The position numbers were made by a program, and so were the translations under genes. Positions 42,225-51,673 of a stretch of DNA of 64,000 nucleotides are shown here, in pieces. The number at the start of each line of letters is the position of its first letter. Positions within the stretch are counted from its first letter, which is position 1. Under the pieces are notes generated by a model that was not told where the DNA came from, did not search any database, and was given only the letters and a program-made list of their open reading frames with translations. Origin of the DNA: Gammaproteobacteria bacterium (lineage in GTDB: Bacteria; Pseudomonadota; Gammaproteobacteria; JAKBBU01); assembly GCA_021773195.1 (NCBI GenBank), contig JAJFKN010000008.1, positions 1-64,000 on the forward strand, written 5' to 3'.

Positions 42225-43222
42225 TCTAATTGTTGCCCTGCTAAGAAAGGCACTAAACGTTCATCACCAAATGTATAGTATTCTGGTACTTGCCAGGATT
42301 CTTTAATTAATGTGATTTTTTTACTGTTTCTAGGTAATCCATAAAAGTCAGGCCCAAAATGACTAGCAAAACCTTCTAATTTGTCCAGAGCGTTGGCTTG
42401 CTCAAATATGCTTGTATATAAAGGTAAAGCGGCATGGGCTGAATAAACACCTGCGCAACCGCAAGGAGATTCTTTGCTATTTTGCGTATGGGGTGCACTA
42501 TCAGTTCCCAAAAAGAATTGTTTCTCGCCGCTGGTAGCAGCTTGGATTAAAGCTTGTTGGTCACTGGCACGCTTCAAAATGGGTAAGCAATAATAATGGG
42601 GCTTTATACCACCTACCAGCATATCATTGCGGTTGGACCAAAGATGATGAGGCGTAATGGTGGCGGCTATTTTTGCTTGTCGCACGAAATCTACGGCATC
42701 AGCTGTGGAAATATGTTCTAAAACAATCTTTAAGTTAGGGAAGTCGTCGATGATTTTACTCAAGACATCGCGGATAAAAACTGTTTCCCGCTGATAAATA
42801 TCTACCTCGGGCCTTGTTACTTCGCCATGAACGAGTAAGGGCATGCCTAAGTTTTCCATAGCAGCGAAGGCATTTTGGCAATGCTTCAAAGAAGTTACCC
42901 CTTGATCGGAGTGCGTGGTGGCGCCTTGAGGATAGAGTTTGATGCCGTGAATAAAGGTACTTTTGTGGGCTTCTTCAATGGTTTTACTATCCGTCTTGTC
43001 GGTTAAATAAAGTGTCATTAAAGGTTCAAAGGATCCATGTTGCAAAATGCGTTCTCGGTAACTTTTTGCGTGGGATACTTTTGTAATGGGCGGTACCAAA
43101 TTGGGCATAATGATGGCGCGGGAAAATTGTTGTGCAGTGTGAGGCACCGTTGTGGCTAAATAAGGGGCATCACGCAAGTGTAAATGCCAATCATCTGGCG
43201 CTGTTATGGTCAAAGAACTCAT
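42203..43222 (-). CDS. pyrC: Dihydroorotase (type II)
   Basis: Zinc enzyme of pyrimidine synthesis that cyclises carbamoyl-aspartate to dihydroorotate. 339 residues (E. coli 348). The metal-binding HLHLRD is at residues 13-18, the carboxylated Lys lies in [18 protein letters not shown], further His ligands in LVHGE and LEHIST, and the Asp in LGTDSAPH. First gene of a pyrC-rnt pair. Confidence 0.96.
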   Translation of the reverse strand: MSSLTITAPDDWHLHLRDAPYLATTVPHTAQQFSRAIIMPNLVPPITKVSHAKSYRERILQHGSFEPLMTLYLTDKTDSKTIEEAHKSTFIHGIKLYPQGATTHSDQGVTSLKHCQNAFAAMENLGMPLLVHGEVTRPEVDIYQRETVFIRDVLSKIIDDFPNLKIVLEHISTADAVDFVRQAKIAATITPHHLWSNRNDMLVGGIKPHYYCLPILKRASDQQALIQAATSGEKQFFLGTDSAPHTQNSKESPCGCAGVYSAHAALPLYTSIFEQANALDKLEGFASHFGPDFYGLPRNSKKITLIKESWQVPEYYTFGDERLVPFLAGQQLEWQVSGA

Positions 43223-43374
43223 AAAAAACCTATAAAAAAAGTATTAGACACTCAGCAAAAGATTCGATAAAATTCGCGCAGCTGTAACCATTATAACCAC
43301 GATCATTGACGCATCAAATCTAGAAAGATGTTAACACAATCGTCGCCACTCTGCTGCTTAGGGATAATAGTAAG

Positions 43375-45213
43375 ATGAAATTTACTTCGCGAGTCCTCTT
43401 TTTTTGTACTTTAGCCTCTACCCCTGCGGTAAGTATGGCTGCAAGTAATAATGCAACGCCACCTTCACAACAGGAAATGGCAAAGCTTAATACACAAACG
43501 GCAAATCTCTCCAAAGAAATGCAAGCACTGCAAGAACAATTAATAACATTGCGCAAAGAACAAGCTCAACTAGAGGCACAACAACATCCCACCAGTGGGG
43601 CTAAAAGCCATACTCAATTAGCCGCCAGTGAAACAACTCTGGCGCAGCCTTTCACCCATGGAAAAGCGACTCAACACACAACAAGCTCTAGTACAGCATC
43701 CATGGGAGCCACAGGTCGAGCACTGCATAATTCGGCGAATGGCGCCCCCGAGGTCAAGGCAAAAAGTAATGCTGCACCTAGTAACGGTTCAAGCGCCTCC
43801 AGTAATGCTTCAAGCACTTCCAGTAATGGTAGCTTACATCCCATTCAATCTATTACTGTGAGTACGCCCAATGGACAAAAGACCATTCAATTGGACGAGC
43901 AACAACGCCGGAATATAACGGCGCTACGTAATCTAGCCTCTTCCGGTTATCTTTCTGGTTCACCTGTGGTCACATCGCCATACTTAGGGGTACGTTCAGA
44001 ATATAATGGTGGTGACTTGGTGGTTAACCTTTCTAGTGTTAACACGGATTTAGCCATCTTACAGCAACGCCAATCTCTTGAAGACGCGGCTAAATCCATT
44101 GGAATGGATCCCAAAGCCCATCCTCGTTTAATATTTAGTGGTGAAGTGGAAGGGCAAACCACCTATACCAATCCCTATAGCGGTCCCAATAATACTAACA
44201 TTGATTTAACCGATGCTGAATTAGATGTGGTGGCAGCGGTGGATCCATGGCTCACAGGCTATATGGTAATGGCTTATGATAATGGTTCAACTACAGCTTC
44301 GGGTAATCGCACTAATAGCTCTAATTTATACCTGGATAGAGCCTTTTTAACTTTGGGTAATTTAAATAAATTCCCTGCTTATGCAACGGCTGGACAACTC
44401 TATGTACCCTTTGGTCAGTACACCAGTTATATGATTTCTGATCCGGTGACTAAGACCTTAGGTCGTATCAAAGCTCGTGCGCTGGTACTAGGTTATAACC
44501 AAAATGTTGGTAAATATGATACGGGTATTACTAGCGCCATCTTCGGCTTTAAAGGTGATACCTCTACGGGTAACAATACGCCTTCAGGTCCTAGCAGCGT
44601 GAATAACTTTGGTGCCAATTTAGAAATGTCACAGGATTTTGGCCCTGTGACTACCGATGTGGGTACCAGTTATATTTATAACATTGCAGATTCCGACGGT
44701 ATGCAAGTGACCGGCGCAAGCTATGGTGGCTTCGTTGGTTTTGATGGTGCGAGTACAGCAGCACAAAGTCTCATGCACCGTGTCCCGGCCATTGATGGTC
44801 GTGCTTCGGCGGGTTATGGTCCCTTCAGTGTGATCAGTGAGTATGTGGGTACCTTACGCAGTTTTGATCCTACTAATTTAAGTTATAATGGACATGGCGC
44901 TCATCCCGATGCGTTCCACGTAGAAGGCGTTTACCAACGACAAATCTTCGGTAAACCAACTTCTTTTGCTGTGGGTTATGGCCATACTTGGGAAGCTTTA
45001 GGTTTGAACTTACCGCAAGATAGGTATTTAGCTACCATCAATATGGCAATATTTAAAGATGCCTTAGCAAGTATTGAAGTAAGACACAGTATCAATTACG
45101 CCAGCAGCGATACTGCCACAGGTAATGCGCCTGTCGCGGGCACTGGTGTTGCAACGGCACCTCCTGGCAAACATGAGAATGTAGTGACAGGTCAGTTGGA
45201 CCTTTATTTCTAG
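43375..45213 (+). CDS. LbtU-like outer-membrane porin, long paralogue with coiled-coil stalk
   Basis: Exported barrel of 612 residues. The signal peptide ends near residue 22 (SMAASN). Residues 30-65 form a strong heptad coiled-coil (LNTQTANLSKEMQALQEQL). A Ser/Ala/Asn-rich linker (about 95-155) leads to the barrel (about 240-612), which ends in LDLYF with the terminal Phe expected of outer-membrane proteins. YATAGQLYVPFGQY parallels YATAGRGYVPFGHY of the 39.7 kb porin. Coil, linker and barrel may give a trimeric periplasmic stalk. Substrate uncertain; a siderophore link is by family only. Confidence 0.72.
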   Translation: MKFTSRVLFFCTLASTPAVSMAASNNATPPSQQEMAKLNTQTANLSKEMQALQEQLITLRKEQAQLEAQQHPTSGAKSHTQLAASETTLAQPFTHGKATQHTTSSSTASMGATGRALHNSANGAPEVKAKSNAAPSNGSSASSNASSTSSNGSLHPIQSITVSTPNGQKTIQLDEQQRRNITALRNLASSGYLSGSPVVTSPYLGVRSEYNGGDLVVNLSSVNTDLAILQQRQSLEDAAKSIGMDPKAHPRLIFSGEVEGQTTYTNPYSGPNNTNIDLTDAELDVVAAVDPWLTGYMVMAYDNGSTTASGNRTNSSNLYLDRAFLTLGNLNKFPAYATAGQLYVPFGQYTSYMISDPVTKTLGRIKARALVLGYNQNVGKYDTGITSAIFGFKGDTSTGNNTPSGPSSVNNFGANLEMSQDFGPVTTDVGTSYIYNIADSDGMQVTGASYGGFVGFDGASTAAQSLMHRVPAIDGRASAGYGPFSVISEYVGTLRSFDPTNLSYNGHGAHPDAFHVEGVYQRQIFGKPTSFAVGYGHTWEALGLNLPQDRYLATINMAIFKDALASIEVRHSINYASSDTATGNAPVAGTGVATAPPGKHENVVTGQLDLYF

Positions 45214-45382
45214 GGTTTAATAGACATATCTACTATGTCGGTCGTATCTTATTGATTTTTCTGGGCACAAGGATGTGCTACCAACAAGTTCGTTCCAGAT
45301 GAATATTTGCTTTTCGCTGATTGAAACCTATGCCTGCTGTGCGGGCGTGTTAATCCTTTCCATGAAAAAATAGGAAATTACT

Positions 45383-45775
45383 ATGAAGTTATTGCATACC
45401 ATGTTGCGTGTCACGGATTTGGGGCGCTCTATTGGGTTTTATACGGAAATTCTTGGGATGCAATTGTTGCGACGTAAAGACTATCCCGATGGTGAATTTA
45501 CCTTAGCTTTTTTGGGTTATGGCTCAGAAGAAGATAATACCGTAATTGAATTAACCTACAATTGGAATACAGCGAAATACGATCATGGCAATGCCTTTGG
45601 TCATATTGCCATTGAAGTGGAAGACGTTTACCAAGCTTGTGAAACTATTGCGGCCCAAGGCGGCAAGATTGTGCGTAAACCTGGTCCCATGAAGCATGGA
45701 AAAACGGTTCTAGCCTTTGTGGAAGATCCCGATGGCTACAAAATAGAATTATTAAGTCCAAAACGCGGGGACTAA
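45383..45775 (+). CDS. gloA: Lactoylglutathione lyase (glyoxalase I)
   Basis: Metal enzyme converting the methylglyoxal-glutathione hemithioacetal to S-lactoylglutathione. 130 residues. Family segments: HTMLRVTDLGRSIGFYTEILGM, ELTYNWNTAKYDHGNAFGHIAIEV and FVEDPDGYKIELL; the metal ligands His5, Glu56, His74 and Glu122 of E. coli GloA have counterparts. AGGAAA precedes the ATG. It ends overlapping the DUF1841 gene tail-to-tail by four bases. Confidence 0.96.
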   Translation: MKLLHTMLRVTDLGRSIGFYTEILGMQLLRRKDYPDGEFTLAFLGYGSEEDNTVIELTYNWNTAKYDHGNAFGHIAIEVEDVYQACETIAAQGGKIVRKPGPMKHGKTVLAFVEDPDGYKIELLSPKRGD

Positions 45776-46197
45776 CCCAGTTGGCGCTTTAGCATTTCTA
45801 AGTATTCTGCTTCATCTGAAGCCTTGTCTTCCTGTAATTCTCGCAGGAATGCCACCAAACATTGCATCATATGGTGCTCTGCATCATGAGGGTCCCCCGT
45901 TTTATGGCAATATTGCTGATAAAGATCAGCAATACCTTGAGGGCGATCAGTACTTATCTGTTCTCGAATACTCATGTGTAAACCCATATGCAAAAATGGA
46001 TTTACTTTGCCTTCTTCAAAAGGATAATCTCTGTCTAAGTAATCTTCTCTATCTTCAAGCACGTAATGGTATTCAGGATGCATTAATAATACGTCTATTA
46101 TTTGAGATTCTAAAGGTTCTATGGGTTGCTTGTTTTGGTGTTTTTGCCAAGCGTCAAAAAAAGTTTGACGGATGTCTTGTCTGTCTGATCCAAACAT
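45772..46197 (-). CDS. DUF1841 family protein
   Basis: A 141-residue cytoplasmic protein matching DUF1841: MFGSDRQDIRQTFFDAWQKH at the start, IIDVLLMHPEYHYVL, and NPFLHMGLHMSIREQ with three conserved histidines or methionines that could bind metal. Function unknown. It follows nth by one base, as the third gene of an rnfB-nth-DUF1841 operon. Confidence 0.85.
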   Translation of the reverse strand: MFGSDRQDIRQTFFDAWQKHQNKQPIEPLESQIIDVLLMHPEYHYVLEDREDYLDRDYPFEEGKVNPFLHMGLHMSIREQISTDRPQGIADLYQQYCHKTGDPHDAEHHMMQCLVAFLRELQEDKASDEAEYLEMLKRQLG

Positions 46198-46198
46198 G

Positions 46199-46840
46199 TT
46201 AATCCTCTATTTTATCAGGGTATTCACAAAGATGGGAAATGAGGCAAGAACCACAGCGTGGTTTGCGTGCTATGCATGTATAGCGGCCATGCAAAATTAA
46301 CCAGTGATGTGCATCATGCAGATAAGTTTTGGGAACCAATTTTAATAATTGCTTTTCCACTTCTAATACATTTTTCCCTGGGGCAATGCCCGTGCGATTA
46401 GAGACACGAAAAATATGAGTATCCACAGCCATGGTAGGTTGACCGAAAGCGGTATTTAATACTACATTCGCTGTTTTACGGCCTACGCCAGGTAAAGACT
46501 CTAGGGCTTCGCGGTTATCAGGCACTTGGGAGTCGTATTTATCCATGAGCATTTTGCAGGTTTTTATTATATTGGCGCCTTTTGTATTATAAAGACCAAT
46601 GGTTTTGATGTATTCTTTTAATCCCGTTTCCCCTAGTTGATAGATGGCCTGGGGTGTGTTTGCCACGGGGTATAGTTTTTTCGTAGCTCTATTCACACCC
46701 ACATCGGTAGACTGTGCCGACAAAATAACAGAGATCAGTAATTCAAAGGGATTTCTGTATTCTAATTCAGTGGTAGGATTTGGGTTATTCTCTTTGAGTA
46801 TTTGAAAAATCTTTTCACGCTTATTTTTATTCATCTTCAT
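46199..46840 (-). CDS. nth: Endonuclease III (DNA glycosylase/AP lyase)
   Basis: Base-excision repair enzyme that removes oxidised pyrimidines. 213 residues. The helix-hairpin-helix [15 protein letters not shown] contains the catalytic Lys, the catalytic Asp lies in [13 protein letters not shown], and a C-terminal four-cysteine [4Fe-4S] loop (C-x6-C-x2-C-x5-C) is complete. It overlaps rnfB by 14 bases. Confidence 0.96.
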   Translation of the reverse strand: MKMNKNKREKIFQILKENNPNPTTELEYRNPFELLISVILSAQSTDVGVNRATKKLYPVANTPQAIYQLGETGLKEYIKTIGLYNTKGANIIKTCKMLMDKYDSQVPDNREALESLPGVGRKTANVVLNTAFGQPTMAVDTHIFRVSNRTGIAPGKNVLEVEKQLLKLVPKTYLHDAHHWLILHGRYTCIARKPRCGSCLISHLCEYPDKIED

Positions 46841-47474
46841 CCCAAACTTGAAAAGTTTTTGCTCTAACTCGTTCTAGTGCTGCATTGATTTCCTTTTGTT
46901 GTGCAGTTAGTAACGATGATTCCTTGGTGGCTTCGCTGTTGGCTAGACGGGCTGTTTGATAATGTTGCCGTCCTGCTTCGTATTGTCGATTCAATCGTTG
47001 CTGACGGTTTTCATAGCGTTGTCGTGCGCGGTTAGAGGTCTCTTTGCTGATGGGTGCATCGTCGATGACTTTAATATCGATGCAATCCACAGGGCAGGGT
47101 TCAATGCATAATTCACAACCCGTGCATTCATCGGCAATCACAGAATGCATGAGCTTCCCGCTACCTAAGATAGCATCCACAGGGCAGCTTTGAATGCACT
47201 TGGTACAGCCGATGCATTCATCTTCTCGAATGGTAACGACTTGTCGAGGACGGTATTTAGCGCGCAGGTGTTCTATGTAAGGTGTGGGGTCTACCTTCAA
47301 CAATTGGCCAAGTGCTTTGAGGGTGGTTATGCCTCCGGGTGGACAACCATCGATGGTTTCTTCGCCTGAGGCCAAAGCTTCAGCGTAGGGCCGGCATGCG
47401 GCATAACCACATTCCCCGCATTGAGTTTGGGGTAAGAGGGCATCGATGTCATTGGTATTCTTCATATTGGACAT
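46827..47474 (-). CDS. rnfB: RnfB-like electron transport protein without membrane anchor
   Basis: An iron-sulfur protein of 215 residues. The N-terminal Fe4-S4 domain motif [22 protein letters not shown] is followed by two ferredoxin-type clusters ([14 protein letters not shown] and [14 protein letters not shown]). The N-terminal hydrophobic helix of Rnf-complex RnfB is missing, and a Gln/Arg-rich helical tail is added. No other rnf gene is present. It therefore probably serves as a soluble electron carrier, perhaps for cluster enzymes such as the adjacent Nth (inference). Confidence 0.85.
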   Translation of the reverse strand: MSNMKNTNDIDALLPQTQCGECGYAACRPYAEALASGEETIDGCPPGGITTLKALGQLLKVDPTPYIEHLRAKYRPRQVVTIREDECIGCTKCIQSCPVDAILGSGKLMHSVIADECTGCELCIEPCPVDCIDIKVIDDAPISKETSNRARQRYENRQQRLNRQYEAGRQHYQTARLANSEATKESSLLTAQQKEINAALERVRAKTFQVWDEDE

Positions 47475-47557
47475 TCTACCAGGTTTTTTAGTGAGTCAAA
47501 ATCCCTCTAAATATCCGGGGCAATTGACCGATATAGGTAGACAGCTATGGCAGTAAG

Positions 47558-48601
47558 GTGAAAGAAATGGACGCTCAGGTCAAGAGAAAACTATTAATTT
47601 TCAGTGTGTTAATCCTGTTTATATTCGTCATTGGTCTTTTCGGGAGTATGGGAAATGCCTATGCAGCCGATCGGAGTCAGCCAGCAACCAAGCAATTAAG
47701 TTGGAATGATTGGGTTAAAGAATTACGCTCACAAGCCATCGCTGAAGGCATTTCACCTCAAGTGTTTGATGACGCTTTTAAAGGTTTACGACCTGATAGA
47801 AGAACCCTTAATCTGGAAAAGAGCCAACCGGAAAAACGTCTCACCTACTTAAAATATCGTAATTCCCGTGGCAGTAAATACCGTATCCATTTGGGCAAGC
47901 AGATGTATAAAAAACATGGTGATACGTTAAATGCTGTAGGTCAATCCTACGGTGTAGACCCTTGTTATATTCTTTCTTTTTGGGGTTTGGAGTCAGCTTA
48001 CGGTACTTACATGGGGAATTTCCCTGTGATTAAATCCCTAGCCACGTTAGCTTATAAATCCCATACACCAAAACGTCAGAAATTCTTCCGTAATGAGTTG
48101 ATTTTGGCGCTGGGGATTTTGCAAGAAGGCCATGTGACAAATAATAACTTTAAAGGAGAGTGGGCGGGTGCCAGTGGTCACCCTCAATTCTTACCTTCCA
48201 GTTGGCGTAAATTCGCCGTGGATTATAACCAAGATGGCAATAAAGACATTTGGCGCACCAAAGAAGATGCCTTTGCCTCTATTGCTAATTATTTAGTGGG
48301 TAATGGTTGGGAGACCGGAGGTCAATGGGGCGTACAAGTGAATATGCCCAGAGGCATGGATGAATCCTTGCTAGGTTACAAAACCCATAAGACGGTAGCG
48401 GATTGGCAAGCGATGGGCGTGCATCCCGTGAATGGTCAATCTTTCCCTGCAGCTGATAAGCGTGCTTACCTTATTGAACCCTATGGTGGCCCTGCCTATC
48501 TGGTATTTAATAACTTCCGTGTGATTATGCGCTACAACAATTCCACCTTTTATGCTGGGACTGTGGCCTATATCGCCGATAGTATTTGCCAACGTCGGTA
48601 A
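47558..48601 (+). CDS. Lytic murein transglycosylase, MltB family
   Basis: Periplasmic peptidoglycan-cleaving enzyme of 347 residues. An N-terminal hydrophobic segment (about 10-32, ending MGNAYA) is a signal peptide or anchor. The catalytic Glu145 lies in SFWGLESAYGTY; GASGHPQFLPSSW and the calcium-loop-like DYNQDGNKDIW are family marks, and a short C-terminal domain ends the protein. No lipobox cysteine is present, so it is not the lipoprotein MltB itself. Confidence 0.9.
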   Translation: MKEMDAQVKRKLLIFSVLILFIFVIGLFGSMGNAYAADRSQPATKQLSWNDWVKELRSQAIAEGISPQVFDDAFKGLRPDRRTLNLEKSQPEKRLTYLKYRNSRGSKYRIHLGKQMYKKHGDTLNAVGQSYGVDPCYILSFWGLESAYGTYMGNFPVIKSLATLAYKSHTPKRQKFFRNELILALGILQEGHVTNNNFKGEWAGASGHPQFLPSSWRKFAVDYNQDGNKDIWRTKEDAFASIANYLVGNGWETGGQWGVQVNMPRGMDESLLGYKTHKTVADWQAMGVHPVNGQSFPAADKRAYLIEPYGGPAYLVFNNFRVIMRYNNSTFYAGTVAYIADSICQRR

Positions 48602-48670
48602 GCATTCAACCATTGATCTGATTTTCCAAGGTGTGTATTATCTTTGTTCTCTTGAGCAAAGAAGCACACC

Positions 48671-49927
48671 ATGGAACAAATTGAACAAAAAATCGGCATT
48701 AGACCTTGGGTCATATGGGGCCTAGGGGCTCTTTTCTTTTTCTTTGTCTATATCGTGCGGGTGTCGCCATCCATCATGGTGCAACCCCTTACCCAAGCTT
48801 TCCAAGTGAATGCTTTTCAGCTGGGTACCTTATCGGCTTTTTTCTATTATGCTTATGTTTTGATGCAAGTGCCCGTAGGGCTCTTAGTGGATCGTTTCAA
48901 TCCCCGTTACATCCTTTCTGGCATGGCATTGCTCTGTGCCATAGGCACCGCTTGTTTTGCTCTGTCTTATGATTATCACTGGGCTGAGGTCTCGCGCTTT
49001 TTAATGGGCATTGGAGCGGCCTTTGCTTGCGTGGGAGCCATGAAGTTAGGTGCTCTTTGGTTGCCTTATTCTCGTTTTGGTTTTGTAGCCGGTGCGACGC
49101 AAGCTGTGGGGATGATGGGGGCGGTCTTGGGCGAAGCGCCCATGTCAGGTTTAGTCTCTCACATAGGTTGGCGCCACAGCTTAATGCTTATGGCCATAAC
49201 CATTGCCTTGTTGTCTATTTTAATGTTTCTGGTTATTCGTGGTAAACCTCGTCATGAGCAGCAGCACACTCAAACGGAAAAAATTGGGACCTTAAGTGGT
49301 TTACGCATCGTTATTTCAAATCCGCAAAGTTGGATTAATGCCTTTTTTGTGGGTTTGCTTTATGCCCCTACTACAGCATTTGCAGAATTATGGGGTGATG
49401 ATTTTTTACATGCAAGTTATGGTATGTCGGTTACTGTGGCAGCAACGGGTATTGGTTTTATCTTTTTAGGATGGGCCATAGGTAGCCCCATTTTGGGTTT
49501 CGTCACCGATAAAATGGGGCGCCGTAAACCCATGATGTATTTGGCAGCCATTATGTGCTTGTTAACTATCAGCGCAGTGATTTACCTACCCGATTTAAGT
49601 TTGTTTACCCTTTATTTCTTAATGTTTTTCTTTGGTATTTTTAATGCGGGTGTTTCTATTTGTTACGCTGTGGCAGGGGACCTTCATCCGAAATCCATAG
49701 CTGGCACATCCATTGGTTTTACTAATATGATGACGGTTTTGATTGGTGCTCTGTTGCAGCCCTTTGTGGGTTGGATGTTGGATTTAACATCTAACGATAC
49801 CCTTGGGCATTACACGCCCCATGATTTCCATATTGCTATGTTGGTGATACCCACGTTATTGTTGGTTGCCGTTGTAACGTTGTTTTTCTTGCGCGAACCA
49901 TTGCAAGGAAAAGCGCAATGTACATGA
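48671..49927 (+). CDS. MFS transporter, paralogue of the one at 54838
   Basis: Inner-membrane permease of 418 residues with about 12 helices. The N-terminal half reads VRVSPSIMVQPL, SAFFYYAYVLMQVPVGLLVDRF and GWRHSLMLM, closely parallel to the permease at 54838. These segments place it in the anion or sugar-phosphate-like ACS/Pht-type MFS group; Legionella Pht transporters import amino acids. Substrate unknown. The ribosome site is weak (AAAGAAG). Confidence 0.82.
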   Translation: MEQIEQKIGIRPWVIWGLGALFFFFVYIVRVSPSIMVQPLTQAFQVNAFQLGTLSAFFYYAYVLMQVPVGLLVDRFNPRYILSGMALLCAIGTACFALSYDYHWAEVSRFLMGIGAAFACVGAMKLGALWLPYSRFGFVAGATQAVGMMGAVLGEAPMSGLVSHIGWRHSLMLMAITIALLSILMFLVIRGKPRHEQQHTQTEKIGTLSGLRIVISNPQSWINAFFVGLLYAPTTAFAELWGDDFLHASYGMSVTVAATGIGFIFLGWAIGSPILGFVTDKMGRRKPMMYLAAIMCLLTISAVIYLPDLSLFTLYFLMFFFGIFNAGVSICYAVAGDLHPKSIAGTSIGFTNMMTVLIGALLQPFVGWMLDLTSNDTLGHYTPHDFHIAMLVIPTLLLVAVVTLFFLREPLQGKAQCT

Positions 49928-49985
49928 ACGTACATGAGTATTTTGAGAAAATTATAACGTAAGAGATTGACCGACAGTGGACGTT

Positions 49986-50699
49986 TTAAAAGACCCAGGC
50001 AAGGCTGAAGGCAAACTGATTATAACCCGGCTGAAAACTTTCTTGCTCTCGCGACAATACCGCTAAGCCATTGGCCGTGACTGTAGTAGCTAATTCTTGT
50101 CGTGGGCTAGCCACGTAATCGTATTCGGCGCGGGCCATGATGTGTTGTGTGATCATGTAATCGGCGCCTAAGCCGCCTTCTATATTCAATATGCCCGTAG
50201 GGTCATCACTGGTTGTTCGGGTTTCACCCGCTAGGGATTTACCTTGTGGGACACTCACTTGTATGTTTTCCAGTCGCTCATTGTACCAACTGGCACCTAA
50301 ACCAAAGCGCAAGAATAACATTATTTTTTCATTGAGTTTATAACCTGTGATAGAAGAAAAATCCAAACTACCGATGGGGTAAGTTTGTTGAATGTTGTGT
50401 TTGTCTCGTTTTTTTTCTCCTTGGCTAAATCCCGTTCCGGCTACTTCACCACCCAAGTAAAAATGTTTTGATAACATTTGGCCGTAGCCTAAAAAGAGAC
50501 TGCCACCGCTGGCTTGACTGGAGCTGGATTCAGCCACATTATCCGATGTTAGGGAGCCCAGAGCAGAGCGAGAATATTCAGGATTTAATTGGCCTGTTCG
50601 ATAAAGGTAACTGCCACCGAGATAGAGTCCATTGTAAAATGTTGCAAAAACAGGCATGCAACACAATAGGCCGCATAATAGGGCAAGAACTCTTCTCAT
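49986..50699 (-). CDS. Outer-membrane beta-barrel protein (OmpA-like/porin-type small barrel)
   Basis: Exported protein of about 237 residues from ATG 50699, which has GGAA upstream; ATG 50711 lacks a ribosome site. The signal peptide ends near MPVFA. Alternating strands (YNGLYLGGSYLYR, GSLFLGYGQML, FYLGGEVAGTGF, MARAEYDYVAS) and the final FSLAWVF are typical of an eight-stranded barrel. Function unknown; such small barrels serve as adhesins or structural proteins. Confidence 0.78.
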   Translation of the reverse strand: MRRVLALLCGLLCCMPVFATFYNGLYLGGSYLYRTGQLNPEYSRSALGSLTSDNVAESSSSQASGGSLFLGYGQMLSKHFYLGGEVAGTGFSQGEKKRDKHNIQQTYPIGSLDFSSITGYKLNEKIMLFLRFGLGASWYNERLENIQVSVPQGKSLAGETRTTSDDPTGILNIEGGLGADYMITQHIMARAEYDYVASPRQELATTVTANGLAVLSREQESFQPGYNQFAFSLAWVF

Positions 50700-50738
50700 G
50701 GGGTATTCCATTACGATTATTGAACTGTTATGAGAGAT

Positions 50739-50764
50739 AACCCTCGCCGTTTAAAGCGAGGGTT
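50739..50764. terminator. Stem-loop between the OmpA lipoprotein and barrel genes
   Basis: Perfect 9-bp stem AACCCTCGC/GCGAGGGTT with an 8-base loop. The T-rich side (TTTTGGGTTTTT) follows on the plus strand, while in the minus direction it lies nine bases after the ompA-like stop codon and has only TT next to the stem. It is most likely the 3' end signal of the minus-strand lipoprotein gene. Confidence 0.6.
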
Positions 50765-50772
50765 TTGGGTTT

Positions 50773-51453
50773 TTATTTGCTGCTGCTAAAAAGATTATGG
50801 AAAAAACCTTTTTTCTCAGACTGTGTTGTCGCGTGCTGTTGGGATTCAGCTTTTGCACCCTGAGATTGCAATCTAATTTCTACACGACGGTTAAGGTGTT
50901 GGCCAACGGGCTTTTTATTGTCAGCAAGTGGATTCACTTCACCGTGAGCATAGGTTTTGATTTGGCTAGAGCTAGCGCCGTGTTGTTTTAGGTATTTAGA
51001 TACGCTGTTGGCACGACGTTGTGACAAGGGAATGTTATAGTTTTGGTTACCACGACTATCGGTGTAACCGTCCAAGGTGACCATCATGTGAGGATGGTTA
51101 TGTAAGATAGTACCGATGTGATCTAATTCTGTATTATAGGTAGGAGCTATATTGAAGCGATCAAACGAGAAGTTCACATTAGGATACTGTTTGTAGCCTG
51201 ATTCAGGCCCACGATAACGATCAACTAAAGCACCGGTCACAGCGCCACCGACACCACCAACGGCTAAACCAATGGGGGCGCCAATGCCGGCAAAGCCACC
51301 GCCTACGAGGGCACCTGTAGCGGCGCCAACGGCTGCACCTTGAGCGGTACGGCTGATGTTTGTTGGATTCTGTGCAGGAGTTGCACAGCCTGCTAGTACT
51401 ACGGTGGTAGCAACTATTGAGCCAGCGATTATGGCGCGCGAATTCATTCTCAT
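50773..51453 (-). CDS. OmpA-family peptidoglycan-binding lipoprotein with glycine zipper
   Basis: Outer-membrane lipoprotein of 226 residues. The lipobox (VVLAGC) puts the lipidated Cys at about residue 23. A Gly/Ala-rich glycine-zipper region (about 40-80) follows, then an OmpA C-terminal domain (about 90-195) with VTLDGYTDSRGNQNYN and LSQRRANSVSKYL, which binds peptidoglycan. GGAG precedes the ATG. It resembles YiaD-type proteins. Single-gene unit. Confidence 0.92.
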   Translation of the reverse strand: MRMNSRAIIAGSIVATTVVLAGCATPAQNPTNISRTAQGAAVGAATGALVGGGFAGIGAPIGLAVGGVGGAVTGALVDRYRGPESGYKQYPNVNFSFDRFNIAPTYNTELDHIGTILHNHPHMMVTLDGYTDSRGNQNYNIPLSQRRANSVSKYLKQHGASSSQIKTYAHGEVNPLADNKKPVGQHLNRRVEIRLQSQGAKAESQQHATTQSEKKGFFHNLFSSSK

Positions 51454-51673
51454 TGTGAGCTCCTAAAATTTGTTCACTTTTGTATTGAAATTAATAGCAG
51501 GCTAAGAAGTACCTTAAACCTTGACTGGCCCATGATAACACAAAGATTTTTCATAACAAAATGGCTCCCCAGACTATTTTTTGTCATAAATATATACACT
51601 ATTATTGGGTAGGTGCACCTTTGCCCAGGGTGCGGTAGAATACCTCCATTGGATTTACAGTGGAAGCTATTTT

